A DNA stretch of 64,000 nucleotides. Origin: Paracentrotus lividus. Its lineage: Eukaryota > Echinodermata > Echinoidea > Camarodonta > Echinidae. Where the stretch lies: assembly GCA_940671915.1 (NCBI GenBank), contig CALNVZ010000174.1:16919150-16983149 (forward strand), given 5' to 3'. The translations under genes and the position numbers were made by a program. Below, piece by piece: positions 1 to 12,856 of the stretch. Below the pieces are notes generated by a model. It made no database searches. It was given only the letters and a program-made list of their open reading frames with translations, and was not told where the DNA came from. Position 1 is the first letter of the stretch. Every line of letters begins with the position of its first letter.

Positions 1-160
1 TTTGTGAGAAATTATTAGAGAACCCGGAGCAAATGTTGCATCATTTTGGTATGGAGAGCAGGTAGTTTTAGAATGGGGACTGTGAATGATAAAAATAAAT
101 AATGATCACAATGTCTAATAATGTTTCCAAATACAGTCCACCATGCTTAATTGTGCACTC

Positions 161-325
161 NNNNNNNNNNNNNNNNNNNNNNNNNNNNNNNNNNNNNNNN
201 NNNNNNNNNNNNNNNNNNNNNNNNNNNNNNNNNNNNNNNNNNNNNNNNNNNNNNNNNNNNNNNNNNNNNNNNNNNNNNNNNNNNNNNNNNNNNNNNNNNN
301 NNNNNNNNNNNNNNNNNNNNNNNNN
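161..325. other. Assembly gap (165 N)
   Basis: A run of 165 undetermined bases. Nothing can be said about its content. Apparent open reading frames crossing it are meaningless. Confidence 0.99.
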
Positions 326-378
326 AGGCCCAGTATCTACGAGGCCGAGGGTTTTTCCACATTAAAAAAAAATATATA

Positions 379-730
379 CAGGGTGTTTCCGAAAAAAGGA
401 AACCCAACTTTGATCAACAATAATGTCAAAAATATTTCAATGGTGATTATGAAATTTATATCACTGTAAAGTGCAACTCATTGCCATTCTAATGATACCT
501 CGCTCACCTCACCAATGTCACGCATCACTAAACCCCATTGTTTTGAAAAGGTCTTGTAAAATTGTGCGTGGTTCACTTTCATGCACCTTGAGATGGTTTG
601 TGTGAATGTGCCTGGAAAGGAAACCCAACTTTGAACATCAATAACTTCAAGAATATTTCAGTGGTGATTAAGAATTTAATATCACTGGAAAGTACAACCC
701 ATTACCATTCTAATGATACACACTAAAAAG
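379..730 (+). repeat. Dispersed repeat with ACAGGGTG end and ~219-bp internal tandem unit
   Basis: The block begins with ACAGGGTGTTTCC and carries a phrase around GAAACCCAACTTTGA twice, near 400 and 619, so the internal unit is about 219 bp. A second copy of the same family lies inverted at about 12440-12856. The end sequence resembles the CAGGGTG-type termini of Tc1/mariner-like nonautonomous elements. That assignment is inference from the terminus only; no transposase is visible. Confidence 0.7.
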
Positions 731-742
731 TGAAAGGGTTCA

Positions 743-868
743 ATAGGGGTGCACACCGTCTATTCTGAGCGTGTGCACCCGAGAGGGCGTGCTTTCGCAC
801 CCCAAGGGGTGCATGCACTGAGTTTAAAGGGTGCACAGACCAAGGGTGCAAAGTTGCACCCTTGAATA
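743..868. repeat. Hairpin-rich cluster of GGGTGCAC motifs
   Basis: Within 125 bp the motif GGGTGCA or its complement occurs about seven times. AAGGGTGCAA and TTGCACCCTT form a perfect 10-bp stem with a 2-base loop near 842-863. The outer sequences TTCAATAGGGGTGCA and the complement of GCACCCTTGAATAG are related, so the block may be a very small foldback element. No function is recognised. Confidence 0.5.
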
Positions 869-869
869 G

Positions 870-1379
870 CCTCACGCGATGGCTGCCAGAAAATATGTTT
901 TTATATAAATTATTTTATTTTCATTAAAATCGCATTGTTACTATATATATTGGGTTCATGTTATCAAATAAGTTATTTGAGCAAAAATTAGTCTATCAAC
1001 TTTCTTTTTTATAATGATGCTAATGGAAAACTATCAACTGACTTATATACTACTGGCATGTAACTCAGACTAATGTTCGCGGCTTTATTTAACGGAAATG
1101 TGGCCTGGCTCACTAAGCTCAGGGGTGTGGCATTTTATGGAGTTTGATGTAAAATTGTTTAAAATTTTCCAGCAGTGCTGTCCATTTGTAAGACCTGACA
1201 GAAACTCATGCCTATTTTTTTTATACTGTATTTTGCAAGTTCTAATTTGTTATAAGAAAAAATAGGCCCACCAGCACACAGTGACTAACCCCTCTGCCAA
1301 ACCCCCAGAAAAGTGGAATAGTCCAGTAGCATAACCGTATGTCCCCGCCGATAATGTTAAAATTCCCATTAAATATCAC
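870..1379. other. No recognised feature
   Basis: AT-rich sequence with short open frames only. No splice-bounded exon or repeat copy was recognised. Confidence 0.5.
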
Positions 1380-2520
1380 GATTAGTGCTATCACATAAGG
1401 CAAACGGAATCCGAAATCGGGTAAAAAATGGCGAAGAAGTAGCACTTTTGTAGCCCAAGTCTATAGGTCAAAGTCAAGGTCAAAGGTCAAGGGGTCAAAA
1501 AAAAAAAATCAAAATTTTGATGAAGAAAATTTGTAGTCCTCAGCTAGTGCATATCACATAAAGCCACGGGAATCGAAATCGGATGAAAAATGGCGAAGGG
1601 AAGGATTTGGTAGCCAATTACAATATAGGTTCAAAAATAACCAGTCAAAGTCAAAGGTCCAAAATTCTGTGAAGAAGTTTTGTAGCCATCACCTAGTGCT
1701 ATACATAAGCAAGCGGAATCAAAAATTGGATGAAATTGGTGAAGCGGGAAGTACATTGTGTAGCGAATGTAACAATATAAGTAAAATCAAGGTCAAAGAT
1801 CAAAAGGGGTCTAAAACGTTCAAAATTTCCGTGAAGAAGTTTGTAGTCCTCACATAGTGCTATTACATAAAGCCAACGAATCGAAATCGGATGAAAAAAT
1901 GGCGAAGGAGTAGATTTTAGCCAATTTAACAATATAAGGTCAAAAACTCAAGTTCAAAGTGTCAAAGGGTTCAAAAGTCAAAATTCCGTGAAGAAATTTA
2001 TGAGTCCTCACCTAGTGCTCACATAAGAGCAAGACGGATCGAAAAATCGGATGAAAATGGTGAAGGAGTAGCATTTTTACCAATGTACAATATAAGTAAA
2101 AGTCAGGTCAAAGGTCAAAGGGTCAAAAGTCAAAAATTCCGCGAAGAAGTTTTGTAAGTCCTCACCTAGTGCTATCACATATGCAACGGAATCGAATCGG
2201 ATGAAATATGGCGAAGGAGTAGCATTTTTAGCCATTAACAATATAGAGTCAAAAATCAAGGTTCAAAAGGTCAAAGGGGTCAAAATTCAAATTCCGTGAA
2301 GAAGTTTTGTGTCCTCACCTAGTGCTATCACATAAAGCAAACAGAATCGGAAATCGGATGAAAAACGCGAAGAGTAGGCTTTTTGATAGCCAATTAACAT
2401 TTTAGGTCAAAATCAGGTCAAGTCAAGGTCAAAATTTTGTGAGATATTGTAGCTATCACCTAGTGTATCATATAAAGCAACGGATCGAAAATCGGATGAA
2501 AAATGCGGAGGAGTAGCAAA
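1380..2520. repeat. ~153-bp tandem array rich in AGGTCA half-sites
   Basis: About 7.5 head-to-tail copies. The phrase CCTCACCTAGTGCTATCACATA recurs near 1536, 1687, 1846, 2005, 2157, 2311 and 2453, giving spacings of 142-159 bp. Each unit also contains ATCGGATGAAAAATGGCGAAG and a run of AGGTCA-like hexamers. Perfect AGGTCA-A-AGGTCA (DR1) sites occur at 1477-1489 and 2105-2117. The array ends in a CpG-rich sequence of ACGGACG type (about 2535-2580). The copies differ by many small indels. The hexamers may be a by-product of the repeat rather than functional nuclear-receptor sites. Confidence 0.85.
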
Positions 2521-2719
2521 TTGAAGTTTTGATTCATACGGACGCACGGACGACACGTACGGATGACGACGACGGCACCATCGTACGATCCCGTTTCATA
2601 GTCCCCTGCTCGAATCGTTCGCGGGACAATAACATCTAACCACATTTTATTTCTATAGTCAGGGCTGTTAGGTGCTAAATAAGTGCGTTGGTTGGTGCAG
2701 ATTCTTCTAAAACGCCAAT

Positions 2720-3780
2720 CGTACAATAGGTGCCCAATGCCATACTCTTCAAATTTTGATGGGCGCCAAGAAGGCGCCCCCTGTGTCATCCATAGTGAGT
2801 CAAATTCCAAAATGCCGCCACACCTCCTGAGTGAAGTTTCTTAAGGAAAAGGCATCAAGTGACATAGATTGATATCTTTTGCGATTTATGGCTTACTGAA
2901 ATATGACATGACACTATTCCATCGACTAATTTATTATACTTGCTATGGGGCTTCAAAATAGCATTTTTTTATAGACACCTGAAATTGAGGTGAAAAAGGC
3001 CACTCTATGTTAGGAGCCCCTATTATGTATTTATAAAGAGAAAGGATCCATATTTTGGTATATAGGTGGCCTATACCATACTCTTCTCCATTTTGTGTGG
3101 GTGCCAGAAGGGCGCCCCCAGTGTCGGCTATTAGTGGTCAAATCGCAAAAATGGGCCGCCCCTCTGAATGAAGTTTTTCAAGGAAAAGGGCTTTCAAGTG
3201 ACATAATTGATAATATTTTATGGCTTTATGGCTTACTGAATATGGACTATCGACACTATTCCATCTTATCTAATGTAAAAATTTCGCATGGGGCCTTCAA
3301 TAATAGTCATTTTTTGATAAAACTCTGTATTTATGCTGAAAAAAGGCCCTCTTATGTTAGGAGCCCCTTATTATATAATATAAGGAAAGGATCCGTAATT
3401 TTGCACATAGGTTGCCATGATGGCGCCATGAAGAGCGCTTCCAAAAGTAGTTCATGGGCAAACCTAAAATTAGCAGCTAACTAATGAGTCTTAAGAAATA
3501 CATTTGATTGTTTTTGATGAATAAACACTTATGCTGCTATTATCAATGTGGTGTCATAAATTCAATCTGGGGCTTCAAATGGTTATAAACCAGGGACAGG
3601 TCTTTTGCGGGGAAATGCATCTTATGAGAGTCCCTAATCATGACATTATCAAAGATTAAGGCTATGTGTTCAATTTATCACCTAGTTTTGAACAATACCA
3701 TACCTGTTTCAATAAGTAATTTGCACACCAGTGGCAGCCATGAATGGTCATTCCAAAATGGATACTCGAAATGACATGAA
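2720..3780 (+). repeat. ~330-345-bp tandem units, two clear and one diverged
   Basis: Unit 1 (about 2721-3065) and unit 2 (about 3066-3415) share the same order of landmarks: CCATACTCTTC, a GGCGCC hairpin, GGCTTACTGAA, TGGGGCTTCAA, GTTAGGAGCCCC and AAAGGATCC. A more diverged third copy follows to about 3780. Unit 1 contains the hairpin GGGCGCC-AAGAA-GGCGCCC at about 2761-2780. Inverted relatives lie at 5815-6240. Short reading frames here are not conserved between units. Confidence 0.75.
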
Positions 3781-5814
3781 ATTTGTACAAAAAAGGTTTA
3801 TTAAAAAAAAAAACCAAAATACCCAAGTTTAAGGGGTTGGGGTCAGAGAATTTTAATCTGGATGTTTTTCTCTCGATTTTGAAGTAATTATTTTGTATTC
3901 TAAATGCATTCATGCTGGGGTGCTGGAAGTAGAATGCACTACCATCATTTAGGGGCTAAAATGAGACAAATTGGTCCTTCTTTACGAGGGACCTCTATTA
4001 ATGTTTCTGTTCCATTCATAGGATTTTAATTTTTAAAGATTAGAGTCTTCTCTCCAGTACATTTTGTTTGCTCATAGACTGGGTTCACACCTAAAACTAC
4101 TGCCCTGTCGCTCTTTTCGAAAGTGCCGATCCAGTGTACAATAATAATATTATATTATATTCTACCACGGCTGTTGTTGATTCTTGAACACTGTCCTTAA
4201 CTGGAAGAGAAGGCCATTCAAGTTAATGATGGTCTCCTATAGATTGTTTGGGAAAATTGGTAGTGATAGTTTCATATTTGACCTTTTCCAGGTGGTATTT
4301 TTATTATGGAGTGGATTTGTCCCAGACGGCATTACCATATCATTAAAGGACTAGTAGTACTTTGAAAGAGCTTTCATTCTCAGCAGTATTCTGTTGATTT
4401 GGAGTTTGCAAAATAGGAAATCTGCTGGGCCATGTCAGATAATAAGTGATAATGCCCAGGGTACTTGGTGGAATGTGATACACTAATGAATACTCTGAAA
4501 AAGGGCAATTCCCTGAAACTATATCACATTGATTCCAAAGCCATGATATTAAATATTTACAAATGTATGTAACTTGATTAGGTGTGTCAACAGGCTACAT
4601 GTAACATCTTCTATTGACCAATACGATGGATGCAAACCTTTATTTGTGCACGTTACTGTAGATAAACACAGATGATACGCAAAACCCAAATGTGCATGAA
4701 ATCTTTATTGTAGTGATATTGAGAAAAATTTGGCCACAGTTAATTTACTGTTTTATTGGTTAAATGGTTAATACTGTTTGTTGTTGATTTCTCACTTCAT
4801 TACTTTTCAAGTACAAAATCTTATTCTTTCTTTCATGTTTGAAATCGAGCAGCAGCAATCCAATTTTATGGCCTACTTTAAACTCCCATGAGTTCGCTGG
4901 CATGTCCGCTACGACAATGATTGCTGATACCCAGTTGTTTGGGCTATTGTTTGCAATTTGATTTCCATATATGAAAAAAACCATCCCTAATCAGCCTCTG
5001 CCTCAAACAAGAAAGGGCATGGAACAAGTACACCTATTCGGTTAAGTGTTTCATGATAAGAATGCCCCTACAAGTAGTAAGAAGGGTCATATGTGCCATG
5101 AATATATTCAGTTGACCCTGTGCAAACCTTGATGACATTAAAATTAATTAAATAACACTATTCAAATTCTGCAGTGCATCAAACCCCAGACATTCTAGGC
5201 TTTCGTTTGAAATGACATATTACAAGGGCCCTTCTGCATATGGAAAGATATATAAAAGTATGTCTACTACACATGGCTGTTACTAATGTATTATTGGTAC
5301 CCCTAAGAGGTATGACCGTCGCCCATATATGCCTTTTCAATATAAATGACATTTACATGTATATATAATCATAATGTGATCTTCAGGCAAATTTACATTG
5401 GAATAACTTCAGATTGAATTGATTCAATCCTCTAGACCTTTAAATACATGTATGTATAGTTAGGAGCTTTATGGGCCTTGTATTAATCATATTTACCTTT
5501 ATTCTGTTTTAGAATCATCATTTTCGCTTTGGCCATTTAAGACCAGCCCGAGGGCATCCTCTGAGTCATGAACAGTATGGTGTACATTGCTGTTCCAAAC
5601 ATGGGTAAAAATGCAATATACTACAAGACGGGCCATTTTGCCCCTCGGATGCCCCTTTTAGAATACATGCGTTATGCCAAATTATGACAATCAGGTTGGA
5701 ATTATATCATTATATTCAATTTAGTGATTACTAGAACCCCAATAGATTTTTAAAAAGTCTATTAATTTTCAACCCTTTTTCTTTAAACTTCACTCAAATG
5801 TAAAGGTTTTTTGA
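3781..5814. other. Spacer between inverted repeat clusters; no gene seen
   Basis: AT-rich sequence lying between the direct units at 2720-3780 and their inverted copies at 5815-6240. It could be the interior of a foldback element. No transposase-like reading frame or exon is recognised; the longest open frames are under 80 codons. Confidence 0.45.
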
Positions 5815-6240
5815 TTCTATTAATGGACGCCTCCAGGGGGCGCAATACTTATTGCATCAGAAATTAAAGAGCACATATTGAACCTGTATGCAAAATAGGT
5901 TCCTTTCATACGTGACATTATAAAGGGCTCCCTTACATAAAGGGGTCTTTTTTCATAATTCAAACTTTATTAAAAATGACCATTTTGAAGCCCCATAGCA
6001 AACATTACATTTTCTTTGGAATGTACCATAGCCATAATATTTCGGTAAGCCATAAAACCAGAAAATAATATTCATCTACTCATTTTGAGCCCTTTCTTGG
6101 ATCTCACTCAGATGGAGCCATTTTTTAATTTGGCAACTATGGCCGCCCCCGGGGGCGCCGTTCTTTGGGCCCATCAGAAATTGAGAGTATGGTACAAGCA
6201 ACTATGTGCCAAATTGGCGCTTTTAGAAACCAATATGCAC
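5815..6240 (-). repeat. Inverted copies of the 2.7-3.8 kb repeat units
   Basis: Read on the minus strand this shows the same landmark order as the units at 2720-3780, including CCATACTCTCAATTTCTGATGG, a GGCGCC-rich hairpin, GGCTTACCGAAATATT and TGGGGCTTC. About one and a half diverged units are present. With the left cluster it makes a ~3.5-kb inverted arrangement. Confidence 0.7.
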
Positions 6241-9200
6241 CAAAAATCCTACAAGCTCTGACTAATTTGGAAAATAGACGATTCACGGGAGGTTTAGTCC
6301 AAAAGGGACAGGCTAATCCATAGAAATAACATTTCAAAAATTCGTAAAAAATAACAGATTTAATCGCTAGATTTTGCTTATTTGTTATTTAAATAATCAA
6401 AGGGAATTGTACTAGCATGTGAACACAAATAAATCATATACACAGTTCGTCATAAAGGTGGGATATTTCTCGGCTCAAGCGACATTATGTTGCCCGTTAT
6501 TAATTTCTGATGTGTTTGTCCCGCTTTTACTATCTGGGATCCTGGCTATTCTGACGCTTCCCTCACCTTCCCGGTTGTTTTTCTTCAAAAAGTTTGTTCA
6601 CCCTCAGAAGATGGCCATTTTCGTATTTTTTTTCTTTTGGGGCCCTTTTTGTCGCGCGCCCACTAAGGCCCCCTCGAGTTCTTCCCAAGGAAACACGTAG
6701 GTGGAGATTTGTTATATTTTTAAGTAAAATCTGTTAATTATGGTTACAGGTTCGACTCGTTTGTAGGGAGGGGTCAAATTTATTTTGATTGGGGTTTCAA
6801 CATTCACTTTTATTCATTTTTTTACACCAGGAAATTTCTTTTCCTTAAATTGTATTGTAAAATCTCACCAAACATAATCAAAATAATATTATCAATATGA
6901 CTCTTACAGCTGTCATCAAGGGTTAACAAAAAGGGGGAAAATTATATATTTAAGGGTTAAAGGTGGTTTTCATTTCTTTGTTTCGACTTAAAGATGGATA
7001 ATATTCGAATTTTCACCATCTCGTTTTTTACTTAACCCCTCCCTAGACAATAGACCTAAAGCTGTCCCCGATATTAGATTACTTATATGCTATAGCGGCA
7101 AAAATATTTCCACCTTTTATGACGCAGTGTAGACACAGCAATTAGGATAATGAATCAGTGGATTTACTCAAAAAATCTCCAAAAGGGTTTAGTCCGTTTG
7201 GAATATGAAATCTACATCAATTGAGCAGGATATTCGGCGCGCAAGCATAGTTTCTTAACTGTATATAAAAAAATTGAAATTGCGAATGCATGTTGATATT
7301 CGAAATTTGGCACATTCTCATTGCGACATAAATCGCTGAGCAAACTATAGTTGGGCGCGCGTTCATTGTCGTTTATCTCCGACTATAAAAGAGAAACGTT
7401 TATTCACATTATTGTTATCTGATAGTTACCGAGGATAGTTACGAATCCGGAGTATAATTATCCGCTTGTTAAAAAGAAAAAAGAAAGGACTTTTTACTTC
7501 TATTCAGGATAATGCGACAACTTGGTGACAGACTCTTAAATGATAGGTCCATAAATCAATTTGGATTACGAGCCTTCTAGTCATTTTCAGAACATCTGAA
7601 AGCTTCAAGTCGACGACTTCATCTTGTTGGGAGGCTTTTTTAAGGTAAGTGATAATTTTACATGATATGACCCTTCTGGCGATTTATTTCCAGGAGTTTG
7701 TCACCCCAAATGGCTATTTCCAGTCATTTCTCTATAGAAAATGCTGAAAATTGGAATTGGGGGTGGGACCAAAGATACACGTCTGATGGCGGCAGTAACT
7801 GGGGGGGGGGGTGGGGGGCTTGACCACAAGAAAAAAAAGGATAAACAGTGGAAAACCCCACTTTCTTGCAGAATGCAGCATATCCTTATGAAAGCATATA
7901 ACATTTGTAAGAAGCTTAAATACTTTGCCGGGTTTCAGCCCACCCCCGCCATGGAATATCTTTCGTGGCTGAGCGAAAGTAGGGTGGGGGGGGGCTGAAC
8001 AGGTAATCCACAAATCATGTCATTTTCCGTTTGTCCACGGTTGCTAAATGGGGATCATCGTCATTAACCATGCAAACCCGTTCATACTTTAAATCTGGCT
8101 GTTGTATTCTGTGTGTATATATATTTTGTTGCCGCATTATACTTGTCCCTTTATGCTTCTATATCGTACATAGTTTTTTCATGGAGAGTAAGGCACGACA
8201 TTTCGACTGGCAATTGCGGCGAGAAGGAGGCACAAGATGGGGAATTGCAAGCCCTCCAGTCCCCTCCCCACTCACCTCCCCAGCTCTGCGGCCCTGTTGA
8301 AACATTCAACAAAAATTAGCAGATGTAGTGGTAAACACACTCCAGTGAACGTTCATGAAAATTATAGGGCTACGTGAAATTCATAATTATTCCGACCCCC
8401 CCCCCCGTGAAATCCAGTTCGGGCCTGGGGGAATGTGTAGAGTGTTACTTGTTCTTTAAGTTAAATTCTGTCATTAAAGGGATGCAGTTAATTAACAATT
8501 GAGTGATATTCAAATCACATTTTTATTCGATTTAGCTTATTTTGCCAGCAAATATAAACACATAGCGTCGCGTGTTTTTACAAACCGTCATAAACCGAAT
8601 TTGGTCAAATTTTCGAAAATTGAGTTTTCGATATTCTTAAAGCCTGTATTTCAACTCTATCGAATGACCAAATTTTCAAGGTCCGAAATCTTTAATTATT
8701 TTAAAAATAAGAGAAGGATTCAAATTTCGTTCAAAACGTCACATCGCTTCCAGTTAATTTTACGAAGCGTCCTAAACCATATGTTCTACAATAAGCAGTC
8801 TTCAGAATTTGAGCGCGCAACCCGACCTAGACGGTGCGCGTATGCACTTGATGATTTTACGAACCGTTCTATCTCCGTGGTTATAGGACGCTAAAAAAAC
8901 ATGCGCGTTGAATACGCATGATTTCGAAGTGACCTTAACCCCCTGTTTGTCGATAAAAAATTCAGCTCTTCTAAAAAATTACCTTGCATTTTCTAAATAT
9001 TTTAGGAATTTCAAACCCGATTGCATATAATTTCTTTCATATTGTAAATTATAGAATTTATGCCTATGTACATGATGTAATTAATTGCCTGTTTCTTCAA
9101 AGCGCGAAGTTATCGAGCGTTCAGAAGAACATCCAAACTTTGAACGCGATTATCTCAAAAGCTGGTTATTGGGAACTCCGCGAGGGTAGGGACGGTTTCG

Positions 9201-10060
9201 TAAAATCACTGACCCGATACGGTCAAGTCTGGGATCTCCTTCCCAAATTGCAGCTAATGTCGGCTTGCTTTACTTTCGAGATTATCAATGAAATCCATAC
9301 TCAAATTTTATTAAACCAACCCCGGATGCGTTTATAAAACCAGTGCTTTTCCACACAGAACAACATACACCCATTCCTTGTATATTCCCGCCCATAGCGG
9401 CCTATACCTAACAGCAGAGGGTACTGGTGTTCGGCTGTATGCTTGGCATTGTTGTTACAATGACTTATAACCGCATTTATGAAACTTTCTTTTAGACTGT
9501 CCTCTCATTTCCTCTTTCCTGTAGGTTGATTCTCATCCTTGGTTGAATTCCCCCTTTAAGTGTGAACATATTGGAAAGCTATGTGCAGGTCGTGATATTT
9601 TCACCAGAGTTGGTTGTACTCTATTGACAAACCTCTTTTTATTAAATGGTTAAAAAATAGCATTTAAGGCATTTTATTATTTTTTCATGAAATATTAGTG
9701 AGCCTTGTGACGTCATATGACCTTGATAATGGACTTTTTGACCTCTTTGCTTTTGAGTTCATTAATCCCTTTATGGTGTTATGACAAATTACGTGATATC
9801 ACCTTTACAACTATGACCAGACTTGACTAAAAACTAAAGTTCGAAAATCACTACCCTTCGGAACAAATTAGCAGTGGACTTGCTAATAACGTGGGCAAGG
9901 GGGGGGGGCGGTAGCTGTTTATCCATTTATTATGTGCATTCTAATTTTCTAATACATGTTCTAATCATTCCGTAGTGTTGGCATCTGTGGGTTTATCAAT
10001 AATCGACACGTGCTACAGTAAGGCTAAAAAAAAATGTTGCCTAGGCATATGCTTAAAAAA
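6241..10060. other. No recognised gene; low-complexity patches
   Basis: Contains G- and C-homopolymer patches near 7800, 7985, 8397 and 9899, and sequence with GCGCGC patches near 7237 and 7357. Two adjacent open frames at 8499-8894 and 8984-9337 on the plus strand have no recognisable domain and compositions typical of AT-rich noncoding DNA. A short palindrome ATGCGCG...CGCAT lies near 8901-8921. Confidence 0.5.
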
Positions 10061-10533
10061 AAAAAAATCTATACGATATCGCAGTAGAAAACCGCAGTGG
10101 GGAAAACCCGCCAGTGGGGAAAAACCCACATAGAGGCCCGTATTCTGCTAACGGGGTTGTTAGAGTTGTGCTCTGAGCAAAATAGTAAGGGTAATGAAAC
10201 GGAAATGCAAACGGCTGATTTGCTCGCTTCATCTATTAAAGCGTTTAGTTTCAAAGTTTATGTTGTGAAGTTTCAAGTTTATTCACTTTCATAAAAAAAC
10301 GTGAGACTGTATATAAACATTATACACAGTATCCAATAAATACATAGATACATGAGAAGCATAAATGTGAAGAGTCTGTAGAGAGAAGAGTACTTAAGCA
10401 ACATTTTTCAAAAACTTAAGTTTATATTGATAAATCTATGAACACCATCAGAAAAACTGGTGCAAGATTCAGTTTTTGAAAATTCAATCTCTCAGGTCGC
10501 CCAATACAGGAGAGCCCCATTCAAACATTGATG

Positions 10534-10640
10534 ATTTTTTAGTGGAAGCAAGTACCTAAGTCATAGTTTTAGTGGAAGAAGTACTCTTAAGTCCAAGTTT
10601 TTAGTGGCAAAGGATTACGTAAGTCTATCCAAGCTTGCGA
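10534..10640 (+). repeat. ~31-bp minisatellite (TTTTAGTGGAAG...AAGT type), about 3 copies
   Basis: TTTTAGTGGAAGCAAGTACC, TTTTAGTGGAAGAAGTACTC and TTTTTAGTGGCAAAGGATTA start successive copies of about 31 bp, each followed by TAAGTC. Related phrases (GAGAAGTACCTAAGGTCCAA) occur again around 12130-12220, so the unit is dispersed. Confidence 0.6.
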
Positions 10641-12430
10641 TCAAAGATTTTAGTATAAGGGAAAAAGGGATGGGGCTAGCTCTGCCCGTTTAGGTACTTG
10701 CGTGGAGACCTATGACAGATCTGTTTACCAAAATGGGTTGACAGCAACGAGAGGGGATGCTTATAGTAGGGGCTCTCTCAGCAATAAACCTGTTTTTATG
10801 GGCGGGTGGTGAGGCGGGGGGGGTAACGAACAACCCCATAGGCAGTGTGTAGATCTGTATTAGGGTAGGAATGTAAGTTTATTATGAACATTAAAAACTT
10901 GGACCGTTTAAAATCTGACAATCAAGGTGGGGACGGGGCTATATGATCCGTTTTTCTTACACCCCCCCCCGCGCCACGAGCGCCCCGCCCATGACGGCGC
11001 GCCCAAATAAATAATAACGAATGGGATGTGTATTCAAGGTTCATTTGATACCCAGGTTTCAAAATGCAATGTATGCAGTTTTCAATCAAATGATAATTTT
11101 CAGACTGGATACGGAGCTCTTGAAAGTGCCCGCCCTCTTCTAACAAAATTCAACACCCACACCCCCGTCCCAACTTAAAAAATAAAATAAAATAAAAATG
11201 GATAGGGTAGCATTTTTCCATCCCACTTGAAATGTTCATTGAAATTTTCTTCTTTAATTAATAGGATCTTTTTGTTAATTTGTGTCAGACAGTCACAGAT
11301 CCAGGGAAAGGGCGGCTGCCGTTAGCACAAAAAAAGGAAAAGTGCCTTCTAGAATGGGTATACCACTGCCAACCCCACTCTGTACTATTCCAAAAGGTTC
11401 ATTATAGTGGCTACAAATAAGCAAATGGCCTGCTATAATTTAGTCTCCGCAGATGCAGGATCCGACGCATGTATTATTTGTGGTAACAAAGAGCCCCCGC
11501 CATTTTTTACAATGAGAACCTGCCACACACACAAAACGTATTCCGAACTTTCTATCACTCTTTCGTCTTACAGGGGTACTAAGATTCTAATAGATGTCTA
11601 TGAATGCACATCACCATCATTGCCAATACTAACATCGCACCTGTCTTCATAGAAACATTTAATTGTCGCAATGAATTGTCTATGTCCCTTCATTTATCAG
11701 AACGAATGCCTTTGGTGCAGGGATGAACACACTTGTCAAACTGTTTGGCATATTTACACTTGATTTTCTATTGAAATAATTGAATAAATAGAGATGGTTT
11801 TATCAGGCGACAGGGCCTCAACCTTTCAGTTTGCGGTGGAGAGATGACTCATTTATGATCTGAATAATTATGACAATTAATTTTTGTTTTGGTACCCCTT
11901 ATCAAAAAAAAGACAAAATACGCTTTTAGGTTGGCAGTACGGTAAAGGTATTGACCCCCCCCCCCCATTACGATAAAATAGGGTATATCACGTTTAAGCA
12001 TAGTTACCACCATTAACCATATGAAAATCAAGAAGGATGTGATTTTAGTTTTTTAATTAATTGGACAAAAAACAATATGAATTGCCCCAACAGGAACCCC
12101 AATTTCATACCGATTATATGATTGTTTAGGGAAGAGTACCTTAAAGTTCCAATGGTTTTATGTGGAGAAAAGTTACTTATTGTCCATTTATTTAGAGGAG
12201 AAGTACCTAAGGTCCAACTCCGGCTATTGATTATCGGAGATGATATGCATAAAATTACTGAAATTTGCCGACTAGTGCTTACTCCTCCCTTAAAAATCAA
12301 CTCCACAAAGATTGAATTCTGAAATCAAAAATTTGTGATGTGCAGGGATAGTTTGAAAATTATTCAAATACCCTTGTACTCAGAACTCTATTATATGTGA
12401 TTAGCAGTTCCCCATGGATAATGTAAGAAG
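10641..12430. other. No recognised gene; GC-rich patch at 10961-11010
   Basis: A short patch of C homopolymer followed by GCGCCACGAGCGCCCCGCCC interrupts AT-rich sequence. No exon or transposon boundary is recognised. C-homopolymer occurs again near 11958-11967. Confidence 0.4.
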
Positions 12431-12439
12431 CATGACAGT

Positions 12440-12856
12440 GCATCAATCACAATTTTGCAAGATATTTTCAGAACAATGGGGTTCGGTGATGCGTCACATT
12501 GGTGAGCTGAAAGACCTATCAATACAATGATAATGAGTGGCACTTTCCAGTGATATAAACGTCATAATCACTACTGTCATGTTTTTTAAATGATTGATGA
12601 TGAAAGTTGGGTTCCCTTTTTAGGAACATTGCAGCAACCCATCTCAATGAGCGTGAAAGTGAACCACTCACAATTTTGCAAGACATTTTCAAAACAATGA
12701 GGTTCAGTGATGCGTGACATTGGTGAGCTGAGCGGGGTATCATTAAAATGGTAATGAGTTGCACTTTCCAGTGATATAAATTTTATAATCACCATGGTAA
12801 TATTTTTTAAATTATTGATGATCAAACTTGGGTTTCCTTTTTTCTGGGTCACCCTG
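12440..12856 (-). repeat. Inverted copy of the ACAGGGTG repeat, two ~217-bp units
   Basis: On the minus strand this begins with CAGGGTGACCC (complement of 12850-12856 and following) and contains the GAAACCCAAC landmark also seen at 379-730. The phrase CACAATTTTGCAAGA occurs near 12450 and 12668, so the copy has two units about 217 bp apart. The pair shows that this tandemly built repeat is dispersed in both orientations. Confidence 0.7.

Noticed and set aside
2460..2810. 116-codon minus-strand frame
   Set aside because: It spans the end of the 153-bp array and the start of another repeat, with no domain.
3095..3484. 129-codon plus-strand frame
   Set aside because: It lies in a tandem repeat unit and the frame is not kept in the neighbouring unit or the inverted copies.
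8499..9337. Two neighbouring plus-strand frames of 131 and 117 codons
   Set aside because: No recognisable domain, no shared frame, no splice logic connecting them, and amino-acid content typical of AT-rich noncoding sequence.
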